64,000 nucleotides of DNA from Pseudomonadota bacterium (GTDB taxonomy: Bacteria > Pseudomonadota > Alphaproteobacteria > Micropepsales > Micropepsaceae), in contig JAFEEQ010000013.1 of NCBI GenBank assembly GCA_018241025.1, positions 1-64,000 of the forward strand. The letters are read 5' to 3'. Made by a program: the position numbers and the translations under genes. Positions 15,192-23,960 of this stretch are shown piece by piece (the first letter of the stretch is position 1; each line of letters starts with the position of its first letter). The notes under the pieces are model-generated. The model ran no database searches. It was not told the origin of the DNA and worked only from the letters and a program-made list of their open reading frames with translations.

Positions 15192-16216
15192 AGGATTTCC
15201 AGCGCCTGCTCGGCGAGCGTGCCGGCGCCGTTGACGGTGGGGCGGTCGCTTGGGGTTACGCCGGCCAGTGCGCGGCGGTAGACGCCTTGGCTGATCGATG
15301 CGAGTCGGAAGATGCCGAAAGCGACGTAGAAGTTCCAGTTGTCGATGCGGTCGCGGCCGGTGCGGCGGCAATAGGCGTCGCGGTATTCGGCTTCTGTCGG
15401 GATGCCGCTGGTGGCGAAATCCACACCGTCGAGTGTGCCCCAGCTTTCGCCGTGCGAATGCCACATGAAGCCGTTGTAGCCGATGTCGGCGAGCGGATGG
15501 CCGATGGTGCAGAGCTCCCAGTCGAGCACCGCGATCAGCTTCGGCTCGGTGGGATGGAACATCGTGTTTTCGAGGCGGTAGTCGCCATGGGCGATGCTCA
15601 CCGATTGATCGGCGGGGATCATGCCGGGGAGGACTTCGATAAGCTTTTCCATCGCCGGGATGTGTTCGCTCTCGGCGCCGCGATACTGCTTGGTCCAGCG
15701 CGCGACCTGGCGTTCGAAGTAGCCGCTCGGACGGCCGAAATCGCCCAAGCCGACGGCTTCGTGGTCGACGAGATGGAGCTTCGCGAGCGTGGCGTTGAGC
15801 TCGTCGTAGACGGCGGCGCGTTCCTTCGGGCTGAGGCCCGGCAGGCGGGCATCGCGGAAGACGCGGCCTTCGAGGAAGTCCATCACATAGAAGCCGGTGC
15901 CGATGATCGAGTCGTCCTGCTCGAGGAGGCGCATGCGCGGGACGGGGACGCCGGTGTTTTCCAGCGCCTTCATCACACGGTATTCGCGATCGACCTGATG
16001 CGCGCTGGCGAGGAGCTGGCCCGGCGGCTTCTTGCGCAGGACATAGGCGCCGGCATCGGTCGTGAGCTTGTAGGTCGGGTTGGAGGCGCCGCCCTTGATC
16101 TGCTGGACACGCATGTCGCGGCCGAAACCGTCGATCTTCGCCTCCAAATGCGCCCTCAACTTCGCTTCGTCGAAGCGGAGCGCCGGAACGACGTCGCCGA
16201 TGATGCCATCACTCAT
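15182..16216 (-). CDS. Phosphotransferase-family protein (APH/ACAD10-like), second paralogue
   Basis: A 344-residue kinase-fold protein with KGGASNPTY as nucleotide loop, YVLRKKPPG, catalytic loop HGDYRLEN (210-217) and DWELCTIGHP (232-241). It is a paralogue of the protein at 11521, with the same fold and similar length but clearly diverged. The motif IKGGASNPT followed by LRKKPPG is typical of the bacterial ACAD10/11-like kinases linked to hydroxyacyl-CoA metabolism. It is followed by an SDR gene on the same strand upstream (16324), a common pairing. Confidence 0.87.
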   Translation of the reverse strand: MSDGIIGDVVPALRFDEAKLRAHLEAKIDGFGRDMRVQQIKGGASNPTYKLTTDAGAYVLRKKPPGQLLASAHQVDREYRVMKALENTGVPVPRMRLLEQDDSIIGTGFYVMDFLEGRVFRDARLPGLSPKERAAVYDELNATLAKLHLVDHEAVGLGDFGRPSGYFERQVARWTKQYRGAESEHIPAMEKLIEVLPGMIPADQSVSIAHGDYRLENTMFHPTEPKLIAVLDWELCTIGHPLADIGYNGFMWHSHGESWGTLDGVDFATSGIPTEAEYRDAYCRRTGRDRIDNWNFYVAFGIFRLASISQGVYRRALAGVTPSDRPTVNGAGTLAEQALEILYR

Positions 16217-16323
16217 GATAACCGATCCTCAAGACGTTCAGCCGCGCCGCCATCCAATCGTCGAACGCAGCGGGCGGCACCAGCCGTCAAAAGTGCATAA
16301 GGCCATGCGCAACGCACGCGCCT

Positions 16324-17133
16324 TTATCCGGCCGACAGCTTGTTGAGCGTCTCGAACAGCGTGCCGGACGCCATGCCGTCGCGCGTGCCTTCCGGATCGA
16401 GGGTCGCGGCCTTGTCGAGATTGTAGATCTCCGGCGGGACATACCAGTGGAGCTTGTCGGAATGATAGGCCTCCCACACCACCTTGGCGACTTCGATCGG
16501 CGGGATGGCGCGGAACATACCTTCCTTCGGCGCATTCGCAGCGGTGCCGGGCGGCAGGATCGGCGTGTCGATCAAACCGGGAAGCACGTCGGCGGCCTTG
16601 ATGCCGAGCATCTTGAACTCGACGGCGAGGGCTTCGGTGAGGCCCTTCACGGCGTGCTTGGTCGCCGAATAGACCGCGATGCCGGGGATGCCGTAGGTCG
16701 CCGAGGAGGACGAGGTGGTGAAGCACATCGAGCCGGGCGTCGCCTTCAGATACTTGACGCCTTCGTGGATGCCGATGAGCACGCCGACGAAATTGATGTT
16801 CACCACCGCCATCACATCCTCGAAGGACTGGTCGGCGAAGAAGCCGCCGCGGCCGATGCCGGCATTGTTGTAGAGGATGTCGAGCTTGCCGTCGGTCTCG
16901 GCGGTGAACTCGGCGAGCGCGGTGGCGTATTTCTCGCGCAGCGTGACGTCGAGCACGCCGGTCTTGCAGTTCGCCGCGCCGATCTCCTGCTCGAGGGTCT
17001 TGAGGCCGGTTTCGTTGACGTCGTAGCCGCCGACGAACCAGCCCTTGCCGGCGAACAGTTTGGCGGTCTCGCGCCCCATGCCGCTGGCGGCGCCGGTGAT
17101 GAAGATGGATTTGCGTCCGTTGGCCTTGCCCAT
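16324..17133 (-). CDS. Short-chain dehydrogenase/reductase
   Basis: A 269-residue classical SDR: cofactor loop TGAASGMGRE near 14-23, LYNNAGIGRGG for the NNAG motif, TTSSSSATYG containing the catalytic serine, and VYSATKHAVKG with Tyr and Lys. Substrate loop and C-terminus are not diagnostic. It is on the same strand as the phosphotransferase, about 107 bp away, and probably cotranscribed with it. Confidence 0.9.
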   Translation of the reverse strand: MGKANGRKSIFITGAASGMGRETAKLFAGKGWFVGGYDVNETGLKTLEQEIGAANCKTGVLDVTLREKYATALAEFTAETDGKLDILYNNAGIGRGGFFADQSFEDVMAVVNINFVGVLIGIHEGVKYLKATPGSMCFTTSSSSATYGIPGIAVYSATKHAVKGLTEALAVEFKMLGIKAADVLPGLIDTPILPPGTAANAPKEGMFRAIPPIEVAKVVWEAYHSDKLHWYVPPEIYNLDKAATLDPEGTRDGMASGTLFETLNKLSAG

Positions 17134-17241
17134 GGGGTGCTCCGATCGAAGGGCGCCACGTTAAGCGTGGAGACCGCGCGGTCAACCATGACGCAAGGGA
17201 ACCGTTTTGCCAGCGTCACGTGGCGGTGCTAGGGCGATGGC

Positions 17242-18123
17242 ATGATCGAAAACACCCTCATCGTCGCAGGCGCGACGGGATACGGCGCCTGGCCGGACAA
17301 CAGCCTGGAAGGTGCGCGGGCCTGCCTGGCGGAACCGGTGGATGGGATCGAGATCGACGTCCAGATGACGGCGGACGGCGTCGTGGTGGCGCATCACGAT
17401 GCGCGGCTGGCGCGGAGCACGACGCGGCTGGACGGCGACTGGCTTGCCGAACGCAGCACACCGATCAAAGCGATGACCTTTGCCGAGCTGCAACGTTATG
17501 ACGTCGGCCGCTGGCGGCCGGGCTCGTCGCGGTTCGAGCGCTATCCGGCGCGGCGGCAGATGGATGGCGTGCGGGTTCCGTCGCTGCGCGATCTTCTGGC
17601 GGTTCTACGCGATGCCGAAGGGCCGCGCCGGCTGATCTATGTCGAAGTCAAAACCGATCCCCAGGATCGCGAAGATACGAGCACGCCCGAAGCGATCACC
17701 GAAGCGGTGCTGAACGACGTTGTCGCGGCGGACTATGCGGCGCACACCAAGATCATCGCGTTCGAATGGTCGGTGTTGCGCCTCGCGCGGCAGGGACTGC
17801 CCGGCATCGCGACCGCGCATCTGACCGTGCCGCCGCAGCTCGCCGATACGGTGCGGCTGCTGGAGAACGGCGATTCTCCGTGGACGGATGGTTGCGATCC
17901 CCGGCATTTCGGCGGATCGGTGTTCGCAGCGATCAGGGCGCATGGCGGCGAGGAATGGTCGCCGCATGCCGTCGACGTGAATGCCGAAAGCGTTGCGGCG
18001 GCTGCGGCCGCCGGTCTCAAGGTCGGGCCATGGGGATTGTCGCGCCGCGAGGATATCAGCCGCATGGTCGCGCTCGGCGTGTTCAGTGCGACGGTGTCGG
18101 GACCGGACTGGGGTCAGACGTAG
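17242..18123 (+). CDS. Glycerophosphodiester phosphodiesterase-family protein lacking the HR motif
   Basis: A 293-residue TIM-barrel protein of the GDPD family. The metal/catalytic block GIEIDVQMTADGVVVAHHD (about 33-53) holds the expected Glu, Asp and second His, and IYVEVKTD and FEWSVLRLAR follow family spacing. The first motif, normally AHRG followed by PENT, reads VAGATGYGAWPDNS, so the conserved His-Arg is replaced by Gly-Ala. Enzymes of this family need that histidine, so this protein may be inactive or altered. No signal peptide is visible. The 3' end overlaps the UBP-finger gene on the other strand by 10 bp. Confidence 0.8.
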   Translation: MIENTLIVAGATGYGAWPDNSLEGARACLAEPVDGIEIDVQMTADGVVVAHHDARLARSTTRLDGDWLAERSTPIKAMTFAELQRYDVGRWRPGSSRFERYPARRQMDGVRVPSLRDLLAVLRDAEGPRRLIYVEVKTDPQDREDTSTPEAITEAVLNDVVAADYAAHTKIIAFEWSVLRLARQGLPGIATAHLTVPPQLADTVRLLENGDSPWTDGCDPRHFGGSVFAAIRAHGGEEWSPHAVDVNAESVAAAAAAGLKVGPWGLSRREDISRMVALGVFSATVSGPDWGQT

Positions 18124-18416
18124 CGCGGGATCGGGCCGCGCTGCGGCGTCGTGTTGTCGCCGAGGTCGAAGAGTTCTTCGTCGACATAGCACCAGCCCCA
18201 GCCTTCGGGCGGATCGTAACCCTCGATGATCGGGTGCTTGCTGCGGTGGTAATGCTTCGTGGCGTGCTTGTTCGGAGAAGAATCGCAGCAGCCGACATGG
18301 CCGCAGGTCCGGCAGATTCGCAGATGGACCCAGGGCGATCCGGTCTTGAGACATTCCTCGCAGCCGAGCGCGCTGGGCGTGACCTTGTGGATGGTGTCGA
18401 GATGCGAGCAGGCCAT
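18114..18416 (-). CDS. UBP-type zinc finger protein
   Basis: A 100-residue protein consisting of a ZnF-UBP domain. The ligand pattern is visible: CSHLD near the start, CEEC (about 19-22), CRTCGHVGCC (35-44), then H50 in KHATKHYHRSKHP. In eukaryotes this fold binds the ubiquitin C-terminus; in bacteria the small form is of unknown role. The ATG overlaps the flavoprotein stop by one base (TGATG), so the two are cotranslated. This pairing with a cNMP-domain flavoprotein is, to my knowledge, recurrent in bacteria. Confidence 0.85.
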   Translation of the reverse strand: MACSHLDTIHKVTPSALGCEECLKTGSPWVHLRICRTCGHVGCCDSSPNKHATKHYHRSKHPIIEGYDPPEGWGWCYVDEELFDLGDNTTPQRGPIPRYV

Positions 18417-20068
18417 CACACTTTCTCCGTCGCGATCGGGCCGCCATCGGCGAGATAGCCGTGGATGGCCGAGACAACCTGCGCGCCTTCGCCGACCGCG
18501 GCGGCGACGCGCTTGATCGAGCCGGCGCGAACATCGCCGATGACGAAGATGCCGGGCACGCTCGTCTCCGTCGGGTGGCCCGCGTCGCGCGGGCAGACGA
18601 AGCCCTTGGGGTCGATCTTCAGATCGCAATCGGTCAGCCAGGCGGTGTTGGGATCGGCACCGATGAAGAGGAAGACGTGGCCGATGTCTCTTTCGGTCTT
18701 CTCGCCGGTCTGGCGATTGCTCCATTCGACGGATTTGAGAATGCCGTCCTCGCCCGCGAGCTTCGTGATCTCGCTATGGGTGACGAGTTCGATATTGGGC
18801 TGCGCCTCGATGCGGTCGATGAGATAGCGCGACATGGTTGCCGCGAGGCCCTGGCCGCGGATCAGCATGGTGACCTTGTCGACCTGGGAGGCGAGATAGA
18901 CCGCTGCCTGCCCTGCCGAATTGCCGCCGCCGACGAGCACGACCTCCTGCCCGGTGCAGAGTCGCGCCTCGATCGGCGAGGCCCAGTAATGAACATGCGA
19001 GCCCTCGTATTCGGCGAGGTTCGACACGGCGAGACGCTTGTAGCTGGCGCCGCTGGCGATCACGACGGAGCGGGCGCGCACGGTCTCGCCGTTCGCGAGG
19101 CCGAGATGAAACTGCCCGTCGCCGCCCTTCAGGCCGACGACCTCGTCGGGGATCGCGATCTCGGCGCCGAATTTCTGGGCCTGGTTGAAGGCGCGGGCCA
19201 TCAGCGCCATGCCGCTGATGCCGGTGGGAAAGCCGAGATAGTTCTCGATCCGCGCCGAGGCGCCGGCCTGTCCGCCGAAGGCGCGGCAGTCGAGGAGGAC
19301 GACGGAGAGGCCTTCCGAAGCGGCATAGACGGTCGCGCCCAAGCCCGCAGGACCGGCGCCGACGATGGCGACATCGAACAGCTTCGCCGGATCGAGCGAA
19401 CGGACCATGCCGAGGCAGCGGGCCAACTCGTCCTCGCCCGGATTGCGCAGCAGCGTGCCGTCCGGGCACAGAACGATCGGCCGCTCTTCCGGTGAGACGT
19501 GGAAACGTTCGATCAGCGCCTGGGCCTGCGGGTCCTTATCGGGATCCAGGACCGAATGCGGATGGCCGTTGCGGCGCAGGAAGGCGGCGAGGCGGATCAC
19601 CCCGGCATTGCTCTCGCGCCCGACGAGGACTGGGCCGCCGCCGCCGGACTCGATCAATCCGACACGGCGCAGGATCAGCGCGCGCATGATGCGCTCGCCG
19701 AGGTCGGCTTCGGCGACCAGCAGGTCGCGCAGACGCTGCGGCGGGATGACGACGGCTTCGAGGGCAAGCAGCGCTGTCGCGTCGACCAGCGAGGGCCGTC
19801 CGGAGAGCTGTGCCAGCTCGCCCATGAAATGGCCGGCGCCATGGCTGACGATGAGCTGCTCGTTGCCGAGGCTGTCGCGCTGCACGATCGCCATCTCGCC
19901 GGACAGTATGACGAAGAACCCCGGCGCGATCTCGCCGGTGCGGACGATGCAGGCGCCCGCCGGGAAGCGCTGGACCTCGCCGAAACGGCGCAGGCGCTGG
20001 ACCTCCGCCGGGGTCAGGACCGGGAACATCTGCTCATGGCGGGTGTCGAGGATGGTCGAGCGCTGCAT
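18416..20068 (-). CDS. cNMP-binding-domain fused thioredoxin-reductase-like flavoprotein
   Basis: A 550-residue fusion. Residues ~15-130 form a cyclic-nucleotide-binding (Crp-like) beta barrel (FFVILSGEMAIVQRD, GELAQLSGRPSLVDATAL). A short linker with a possible thioredoxin-like remnant follows, then a FAD/NAD(P)H pyridine-nucleotide reductase (VAIVGAGPAGLGA, VVLVGGGNSAGQAA, FLFIGADPNT, GIFVIGDVRAG). The redox CxxC of thioredoxin reductase is missing: the equivalent place reads WASP before the NAD loop. Electrons must therefore leave by another route, possibly to the zinc-finger partner. The ATG at 20068 has a GGAAG ribosome-binding site. Confidence 0.88.
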   Translation of the reverse strand: MQRSTILDTRHEQMFPVLTPAEVQRLRRFGEVQRFPAGACIVRTGEIAPGFFVILSGEMAIVQRDSLGNEQLIVSHGAGHFMGELAQLSGRPSLVDATALLALEAVVIPPQRLRDLLVAEADLGERIMRALILRRVGLIESGGGGPVLVGRESNAGVIRLAAFLRRNGHPHSVLDPDKDPQAQALIERFHVSPEERPIVLCPDGTLLRNPGEDELARCLGMVRSLDPAKLFDVAIVGAGPAGLGATVYAASEGLSVVLLDCRAFGGQAGASARIENYLGFPTGISGMALMARAFNQAQKFGAEIAIPDEVVGLKGGDGQFHLGLANGETVRARSVVIASGASYKRLAVSNLAEYEGSHVHYWASPIEARLCTGQEVVLVGGGNSAGQAAVYLASQVDKVTMLIRGQGLAATMSRYLIDRIEAQPNIELVTHSEITKLAGEDGILKSVEWSNRQTGEKTERDIGHVFLFIGADPNTAWLTDCDLKIDPKGFVCPRDAGHPTETSVPGIFVIGDVRAGSIKRVAAAVGEGAQVVSAIHGYLADGGPIATEKV

Positions 20069-20166
20069 GGGTGTTCTTCCGGCGGTCCGCGCCATCTGAG
20101 ACAAGCCCAACGCCCGGCGCAAGGGCAGACATGCCAAAGCGCCGCTTTTGGAAATCCGCCCAACCC

Positions 20167-21276
20167 CTATTTTTCAGCCACAAGCGAGTAGGATGTGCTC
20201 CGTCCGCCGGCGACGTCTCTCTTCAATATGCCTCTGGCTTCGAGATCGTCGATGTCGCGACCTGCGGTCGCCTGCGACGCCCTGGTGAGCTTGGCCCACT
20301 TGGAAGATGTCAGCTTGCCTTCGAAGCCATCGAGCAGACGATTGATCATGCTGCACTGTCGGTCGTTCAGCGCGACGCCGGCATGTCTCTCCCAGAACTT
20401 CGCCTTGATCAGCACGTCGCCGAGAATCTCCTCGGCACCGGCGAAGGCGCGATCAAGGCAATCCAAGAACCACTCCAGCTGCGCCGTGATATCGAGATCG
20501 CCTTTCTGGGTCTTCTCGAGGCACTCGTAGTACGTGTTGCGCTCGCGCCGGATCTGCGCCGAGATGCTGTAGAAGCGCTGCGACGTGTTTTCCGAGCGCG
20601 CTAGAGCCATGTCCGCGATGGCGCGAGCAATGCGTCCGTTTCCGTCCTCGAATGGATGGATGGTGACGAACCAGAAGTGTGCGAGGCCCGCCTTGAGCAC
20701 CGGGTCGATGTCCGAGGATTTCTTGTCTTCGAACCACTCCAGGAACGCGCGCATTTCTGCCGGCACGCGTTCGGCCGTCGGGCCCTCGAAGTGGACGCGC
20801 TGTCTTCCCTCCGGGCCGGACACGACCTCGATCGGTTCGCTGCGCCACTGCGCCACTTTGATCCGGCGCATGCCGCTCCAACCGGTCGGAAACAGCGCCG
20901 CGTGCCAACCGAAGAGACGATCTTCGGTGAGCGGTTTGTCATAGTTGCGCGTAGCGTCGAGGATGACCTCGACGATCCCCTCGACATTGCGGTCGATGGT
21001 GGCCGTGAGAGCGCCGGCTTCCATGCCTAAACGACGCGCGATCGACGAGCGAACTTGGTCCTTGTCGAGTATCTCGCCTTCGATCTCCGACGACTTGACC
21101 GCTTCTTCGGTCAAGGTTCGCAGCGTCGCCTCTTCCCGCAGCTTGAACCCCAGACTCTCCATGCGACCAAGCAAGCGTCCTTGATGGTGGCGCACGGCGG
21201 CCAGCTCGCCGGCCAAGGCTTTTTCTGCCCAGCGGAAGTGCGGCCAGTCTCCCAGTTCATGGATATAGGTCGGCAT
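20167..21276 (-). CDS. Fic-family protein AMP-transferase (DUF4172 N-terminus)
   Basis: A 369-residue Fic protein. The order is an N-terminal DUF4172-like stretch (1-45, YIHELGDWPHFRW), an inhibitory helix with SSEIEG at 62-67 (fits S/T-x3-E-G/N, class II self-inhibition), the Fic core with intact HPFEDGNGR at 207-215, and a C-terminal winged-helix segment (about 320-366). It should transfer AMP to a hydroxyl side chain of an unknown target. I chose the ATG at 21276, which has GAGGAGAAT immediately upstream. It is the only gene between the flavoprotein and trpG, where trpE lies in many relatives. Confidence 0.9.
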   Translation of the reverse strand: MPTYIHELGDWPHFRWAEKALAGELAAVRHHQGRLLGRMESLGFKLREEATLRTLTEEAVKSSEIEGEILDKDQVRSSIARRLGMEAGALTATIDRNVEGIVEVILDATRNYDKPLTEDRLFGWHAALFPTGWSGMRRIKVAQWRSEPIEVVSGPEGRQRVHFEGPTAERVPAEMRAFLEWFEDKKSSDIDPVLKAGLAHFWFVTIHPFEDGNGRIARAIADMALARSENTSQRFYSISAQIRRERNTYYECLEKTQKGDLDITAQLEWFLDCLDRAFAGAEEILGDVLIKAKFWERHAGVALNDRQCSMINRLLDGFEGKLTSSKWAKLTRASQATAGRDIDDLEARGILKRDVAGGRSTSYSLVAEK

Positions 21277-21303
21277 ATTCTCCTCACGAATTGAGGAGAA
21301 TAT
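21275..21303. promoter_or_regulatory. Fic upstream palindrome, copy 1 (operator / RBS)
   Basis: A perfect inverted repeat with arms of 11-12 bp (TATTCTCCTCA and its complement) around a 5-bp spacer. The Shine-Dalgarno of the Fic gene lies inside one arm and the repeat touches its start codon. Binding of a protein, or an RNA hairpin, would hide the ribosome-binding site. Confidence 0.75.
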
Positions 21304-21328
21304 AGGGGTTATCCTCATCACACGCAAG

Positions 21329-21359
21329 ATTATTCTACTCAGATTATGAGGAGAATAAT
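21329..21359. promoter_or_regulatory. Fic upstream palindrome, copy 2
   Basis: Second copy of the same element (arms TATTCTACTCA and TGAGGAGAATA, one mismatch, 5-bp spacer), 55 bp from copy 1. Half-site-like words (ATCCTCAT near 21311, ATCTCCTCA near 21367) lie beside it. Confidence 0.75.
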
Positions 21360-21411
21360 GGCCTTAATCTCCTCATCGAAATCGACTGATTCCGAGGATC
21401 AGCAGGATTGA
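21358..21411 (+). CDS. Possible 17-residue mini-ORF opposite Fic
   Basis: ATG preceded by TGAGGAGAATA (an arm of palindrome copy 2 serving as a strong ribosome-binding site), coding MALISSSKSTDSEDQQD then TGA. It mirrors the Fic start. It could be a leader peptide, the stump of a lost divergent gene, or chance. Confidence 0.25.
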   Translation: MALISSSKSTDSEDQQD

Positions 21412-21566
21412 GCGCCTGTTGCTTTCCTTCTGAGGGCGATTCCGCGAAAATCACCCGCAGACCAGTTTCAGGCCGTTTCTACCAGCCGAAATTGAGGGTA
21501 CCAACGGGGGTGCCGTCAGCAGGGTCTGAAAGTATAGTGTAGCAAAATCAATTAGATAGGATCGAA

Positions 21567-22151
21567 ATGTTACTGCTGATCGATAACTATGACAGCTTCA
21601 CCTACAACCTGTTCCACTATCTGGGGCAGCTCGGGGCGGAGGTTGTCGTCAAGCGCAATGACGAGCTGAGCGCCGAGGCGGCGCTGGCGCTGAAGCCCGA
21701 TGCCGTCGTGCTCTCACCCGGGCCTTGCACGCCGAACGAGGCGGGAATCTGCATGGAGCTGATCCGCAAGGCGAACGGCACGGTGCCGATCCTGGGCGTG
21801 TGCCTGGGCCATCAGTCGATCGGGCAGGTCTATGGCGGCAGGATCGTACGCGCGCCGGAGCCGATGCACGGCAAGATGTCGACCATCCATCACACCGGCC
21901 GGAGCGTGTTCCGCGGCCTCAACAACGATTTCCAGGCAACGCGCTATCACTCGCTGACCATCGCGCCCGAGAGCATGCCGGACTGTCTCGAAATCACCGC
22001 GACAAGCGAGGACGGCGTGATCCAGGGCGTGATGCACAAGACGCTTCCGGTGCACGGCGTGCAGTTCCATCCCGAGAGCATCGCCAGCGAGAACGGCCAC
22101 GCCCTGCTCAAGAACTTCCTCGACATGGCGAAGGCGCGCGAGCCGGCATGA
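21567..22151 (+). CDS. trpG: Anthranilate / aminodeoxychorismate synthase glutamine amidotransferase subunit
   Basis: A 194-residue class-I glutamine amidotransferase that supplies ammonia to anthranilate synthase (TrpE) in tryptophan synthesis, and perhaps to PabB. Motifs: LLIDNYDSFTYNL at the N-terminus, SPGPCTPNEAG, nucleophile Cys in GVCLGHQSIGQ, and the His-Glu of FHPESI. It overlaps trpD by 4 bp (ATGA) and leads a trpG-trpD-trpC operon continuing into moaC-moeA. No trpE is adjacent. Ribosome-binding site AGGAT lies about 5 bp upstream. Confidence 0.93.
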   Translation: MLLLIDNYDSFTYNLFHYLGQLGAEVVVKRNDELSAEAALALKPDAVVLSPGPCTPNEAGICMELIRKANGTVPILGVCLGHQSIGQVYGGRIVRAPEPMHGKMSTIHHTGRSVFRGLNNDFQATRYHSLTIAPESMPDCLEITATSEDGVIQGVMHKTLPVHGVQFHPESIASENGHALLKNFLDMAKAREPA

Positions 22152-23167
22152 CGGCGGACGATTTCCGCCCGGTGCTCGAGCAGGTGAAGGGCGGCAAGAT
22201 ACTCAGCGAAGATGAAGCCGGACGGGCCTTCGACCTGATCATGGCCGGCGGCGTGGCGGAGGACGATCTCGCGGCCTTCCTGCTGGCACTCAACGCACGT
22301 CAGCCGGCCATCCCGGAGATCGTGGGCGCGGCACGGGCGATGCGGCGGGTGATGACGAGCATCGAAGCCAATCCCTATGCCATCGATCTCTGCGGCACGG
22401 GCGGCGATGCGGCCGGGACCTTCAACATCTCCACCGCCTGCGCCTTCGTGGTCGCCGCTTGCGGTGTGCCGGTGGCCAAGCACGGCAACCGCTCGATGTC
22501 CTCAAAGAGCGGGACTGCGGATTGTCTGGAGGCCGTCGGCGTGAACATCGCGCTGTCGCCGGTGGCGGCGGCACGCTGCCTGCGCGAGGTCGGACTTTGC
22601 TTCATGTTCGCGCAGTCCTATCACCCAGCCATGAAGCACGTCGCGCCGGTGCGCAAGCGGCTGGGCGTGCGCACGATCTTCAATCTGCTGGGACCGCTGT
22701 GCAATCCGGCCCGCGTGCGCCGGCAACTCATCGGCGTCTATGACAAGGCATGGTGCGAGCCGGTTGCCGAAGTGCTGGAGCGGCTGGGCACGGAGCATGC
22801 CTGGGTGGTGAATGGTGACGGCCTGGACGAGATGACTATCGCGGGTGCGAGCCATGTCGCGATCCTGCGCGACGGCAAGGTGACCACCCGCGCGGTCGAG
22901 CCTGAGGATGCCGGCGTCGACCGCAGTTCGCTCGAGCAATTGCGCGGCGGCGATGTCTCGCACAATGCGCAGGCCCTGATGCTGCTGCTCGAAGGCGAGG
23001 GCTATGGCGCCTATCGCGATATTGTGGTGCTGAATGCGGCGGCGGCGCTCATCGTGGCGGGCAAGGCATCCGATCTGCTCGATGGCGCGTCACAGGCGCG
23101 GGAGGCGATCCAAAGCGGCCGGGCGCTCGCCAAGCTCAACAATCTCGTAGCGGTCTCGAACGCATGA
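22148..23167 (+). CDS. trpD: Anthranilate phosphoribosyltransferase
   Basis: A 339-residue enzyme attaching PRPP-derived phosphoribose to anthranilate, second step of the tryptophan branch. Signatures are the PRPP loop [39 protein letters not shown], and [21 protein letters not shown]. The start is the ATG overlapping the trpG stop, and its own stop overlaps the trpC start by 4 bp, so trpG, trpD and trpC are tightly coupled. Length matches the family. Confidence 0.95.
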   Translation: MTADDFRPVLEQVKGGKILSEDEAGRAFDLIMAGGVAEDDLAAFLLALNARQPAIPEIVGAARAMRRVMTSIEANPYAIDLCGTGGDAAGTFNISTACAFVVAACGVPVAKHGNRSMSSKSGTADCLEAVGVNIALSPVAAARCLREVGLCFMFAQSYHPAMKHVAPVRKRLGVRTIFNLLGPLCNPARVRRQLIGVYDKAWCEPVAEVLERLGTEHAWVVNGDGLDEMTIAGASHVAILRDGKVTTRAVEPEDAGVDRSSLEQLRGGDVSHNAQALMLLLEGEGYGAYRDIVVLNAAAALIVAGKASDLLDGASQAREAIQSGRALAKLNNLVAVSNA

Positions 23168-23958
23168 CCATCCTCGACGACATCGCCGTCTACAAGCGCC
23201 AGGAAGTGGCGGAGGCGAAGCTGCGCGTCTCGACCAGCGAGATCGAGGCGGCGGCGCGCGCGGCACCGGCGGTGCGCGGCTTTCGCGCGGCGCTGGAGCG
23301 CAAGCGGGCGGAGGGCCAATACGGGCTCATCGCCGAAGTGAAGAAGGCGAGCCCGTCGAAGGGGCTGATCCGCGCCGATTTCGATCCGCCGTCGCTGGCC
23401 GCGGCTTACGAGCGTGGCGGGGCGGCCTGTCTTTCGGTGCTGACCGATGTGCCGTCGTTCCAGGGTTCGCCGGAGTTCCTGCGCGAGGCACGTGCGGCGA
23501 CCGCCCTGCCCGTCGTGCGCAAGGATTTCATGCTCGATTCCTATCAGGTGGCCGAGGCGCGGGCCTGGGGCGCGGATTGCATCCTCATCATCATGGCGAT
23601 GGTCGGCGACCTGACGGCGAAGACTCTGCTGATGGATGCGGCGCACTGGGGCATGGATGCGCTGGTCGAGGTGCATGACGAGGCCGAACTCGAGCGCACG
23701 CTGGCGCTGGGCGCGGACATGATCGGGATCAACAACCGCGACCTGAAGACTTTCGTGACCGATCTCGACGTGACGCTGCGGCTCCTGCCGCGCATCCCGA
23801 AGGACAAGCTGGTGGTCGCGGAGAGCGGGCTCGGAACGCCGGACGACCTGAAGCGCCTCGCCGATGCGGGGGTGACGAGCTATCTGATCGGCGAGAGCCT
23901 GATGCGGCAGAGCGATGTCGAGGCGGCGACACGAAAGCTCATCGGCGCTAAGCTCTAG
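23164..23958 (+). CDS. trpC: Indole-3-glycerol phosphate synthase
   Basis: A 264-residue TIM barrel making indole-3-glycerol phosphate from CdRP. Conserved stretches are [75 protein letters not shown] and [12 protein letters not shown]. It is monofunctional, with no TrpF domain. It is followed after 2 bp by moaC, so the tryptophan operon runs directly into molybdenum-cofactor genes. Confidence 0.95.
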   Translation: MTILDDIAVYKRQEVAEAKLRVSTSEIEAAARAAPAVRGFRAALERKRAEGQYGLIAEVKKASPSKGLIRADFDPPSLAAAYERGGAACLSVLTDVPSFQGSPEFLREARAATALPVVRKDFMLDSYQVAEARAWGADCILIIMAMVGDLTAKTLLMDAAHWGMDALVEVHDEAELERTLALGADMIGINNRDLKTFVTDLDVTLRLLPRIPKDKLVVAESGLGTPDDLKRLADAGVTSYLIGESLMRQSDVEAATRKLIGAKL

Positions 23959-23960
23959 CC

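Noticed and set aside
21481..21540. Integrase attachment site or trp leader attenuator before trpG
   Set aside because: The GGTACCAACGGGGGTGCC stretch hints at mobile-element remnants, but no integrase, direct repeat or Trp-codon leader is visible.
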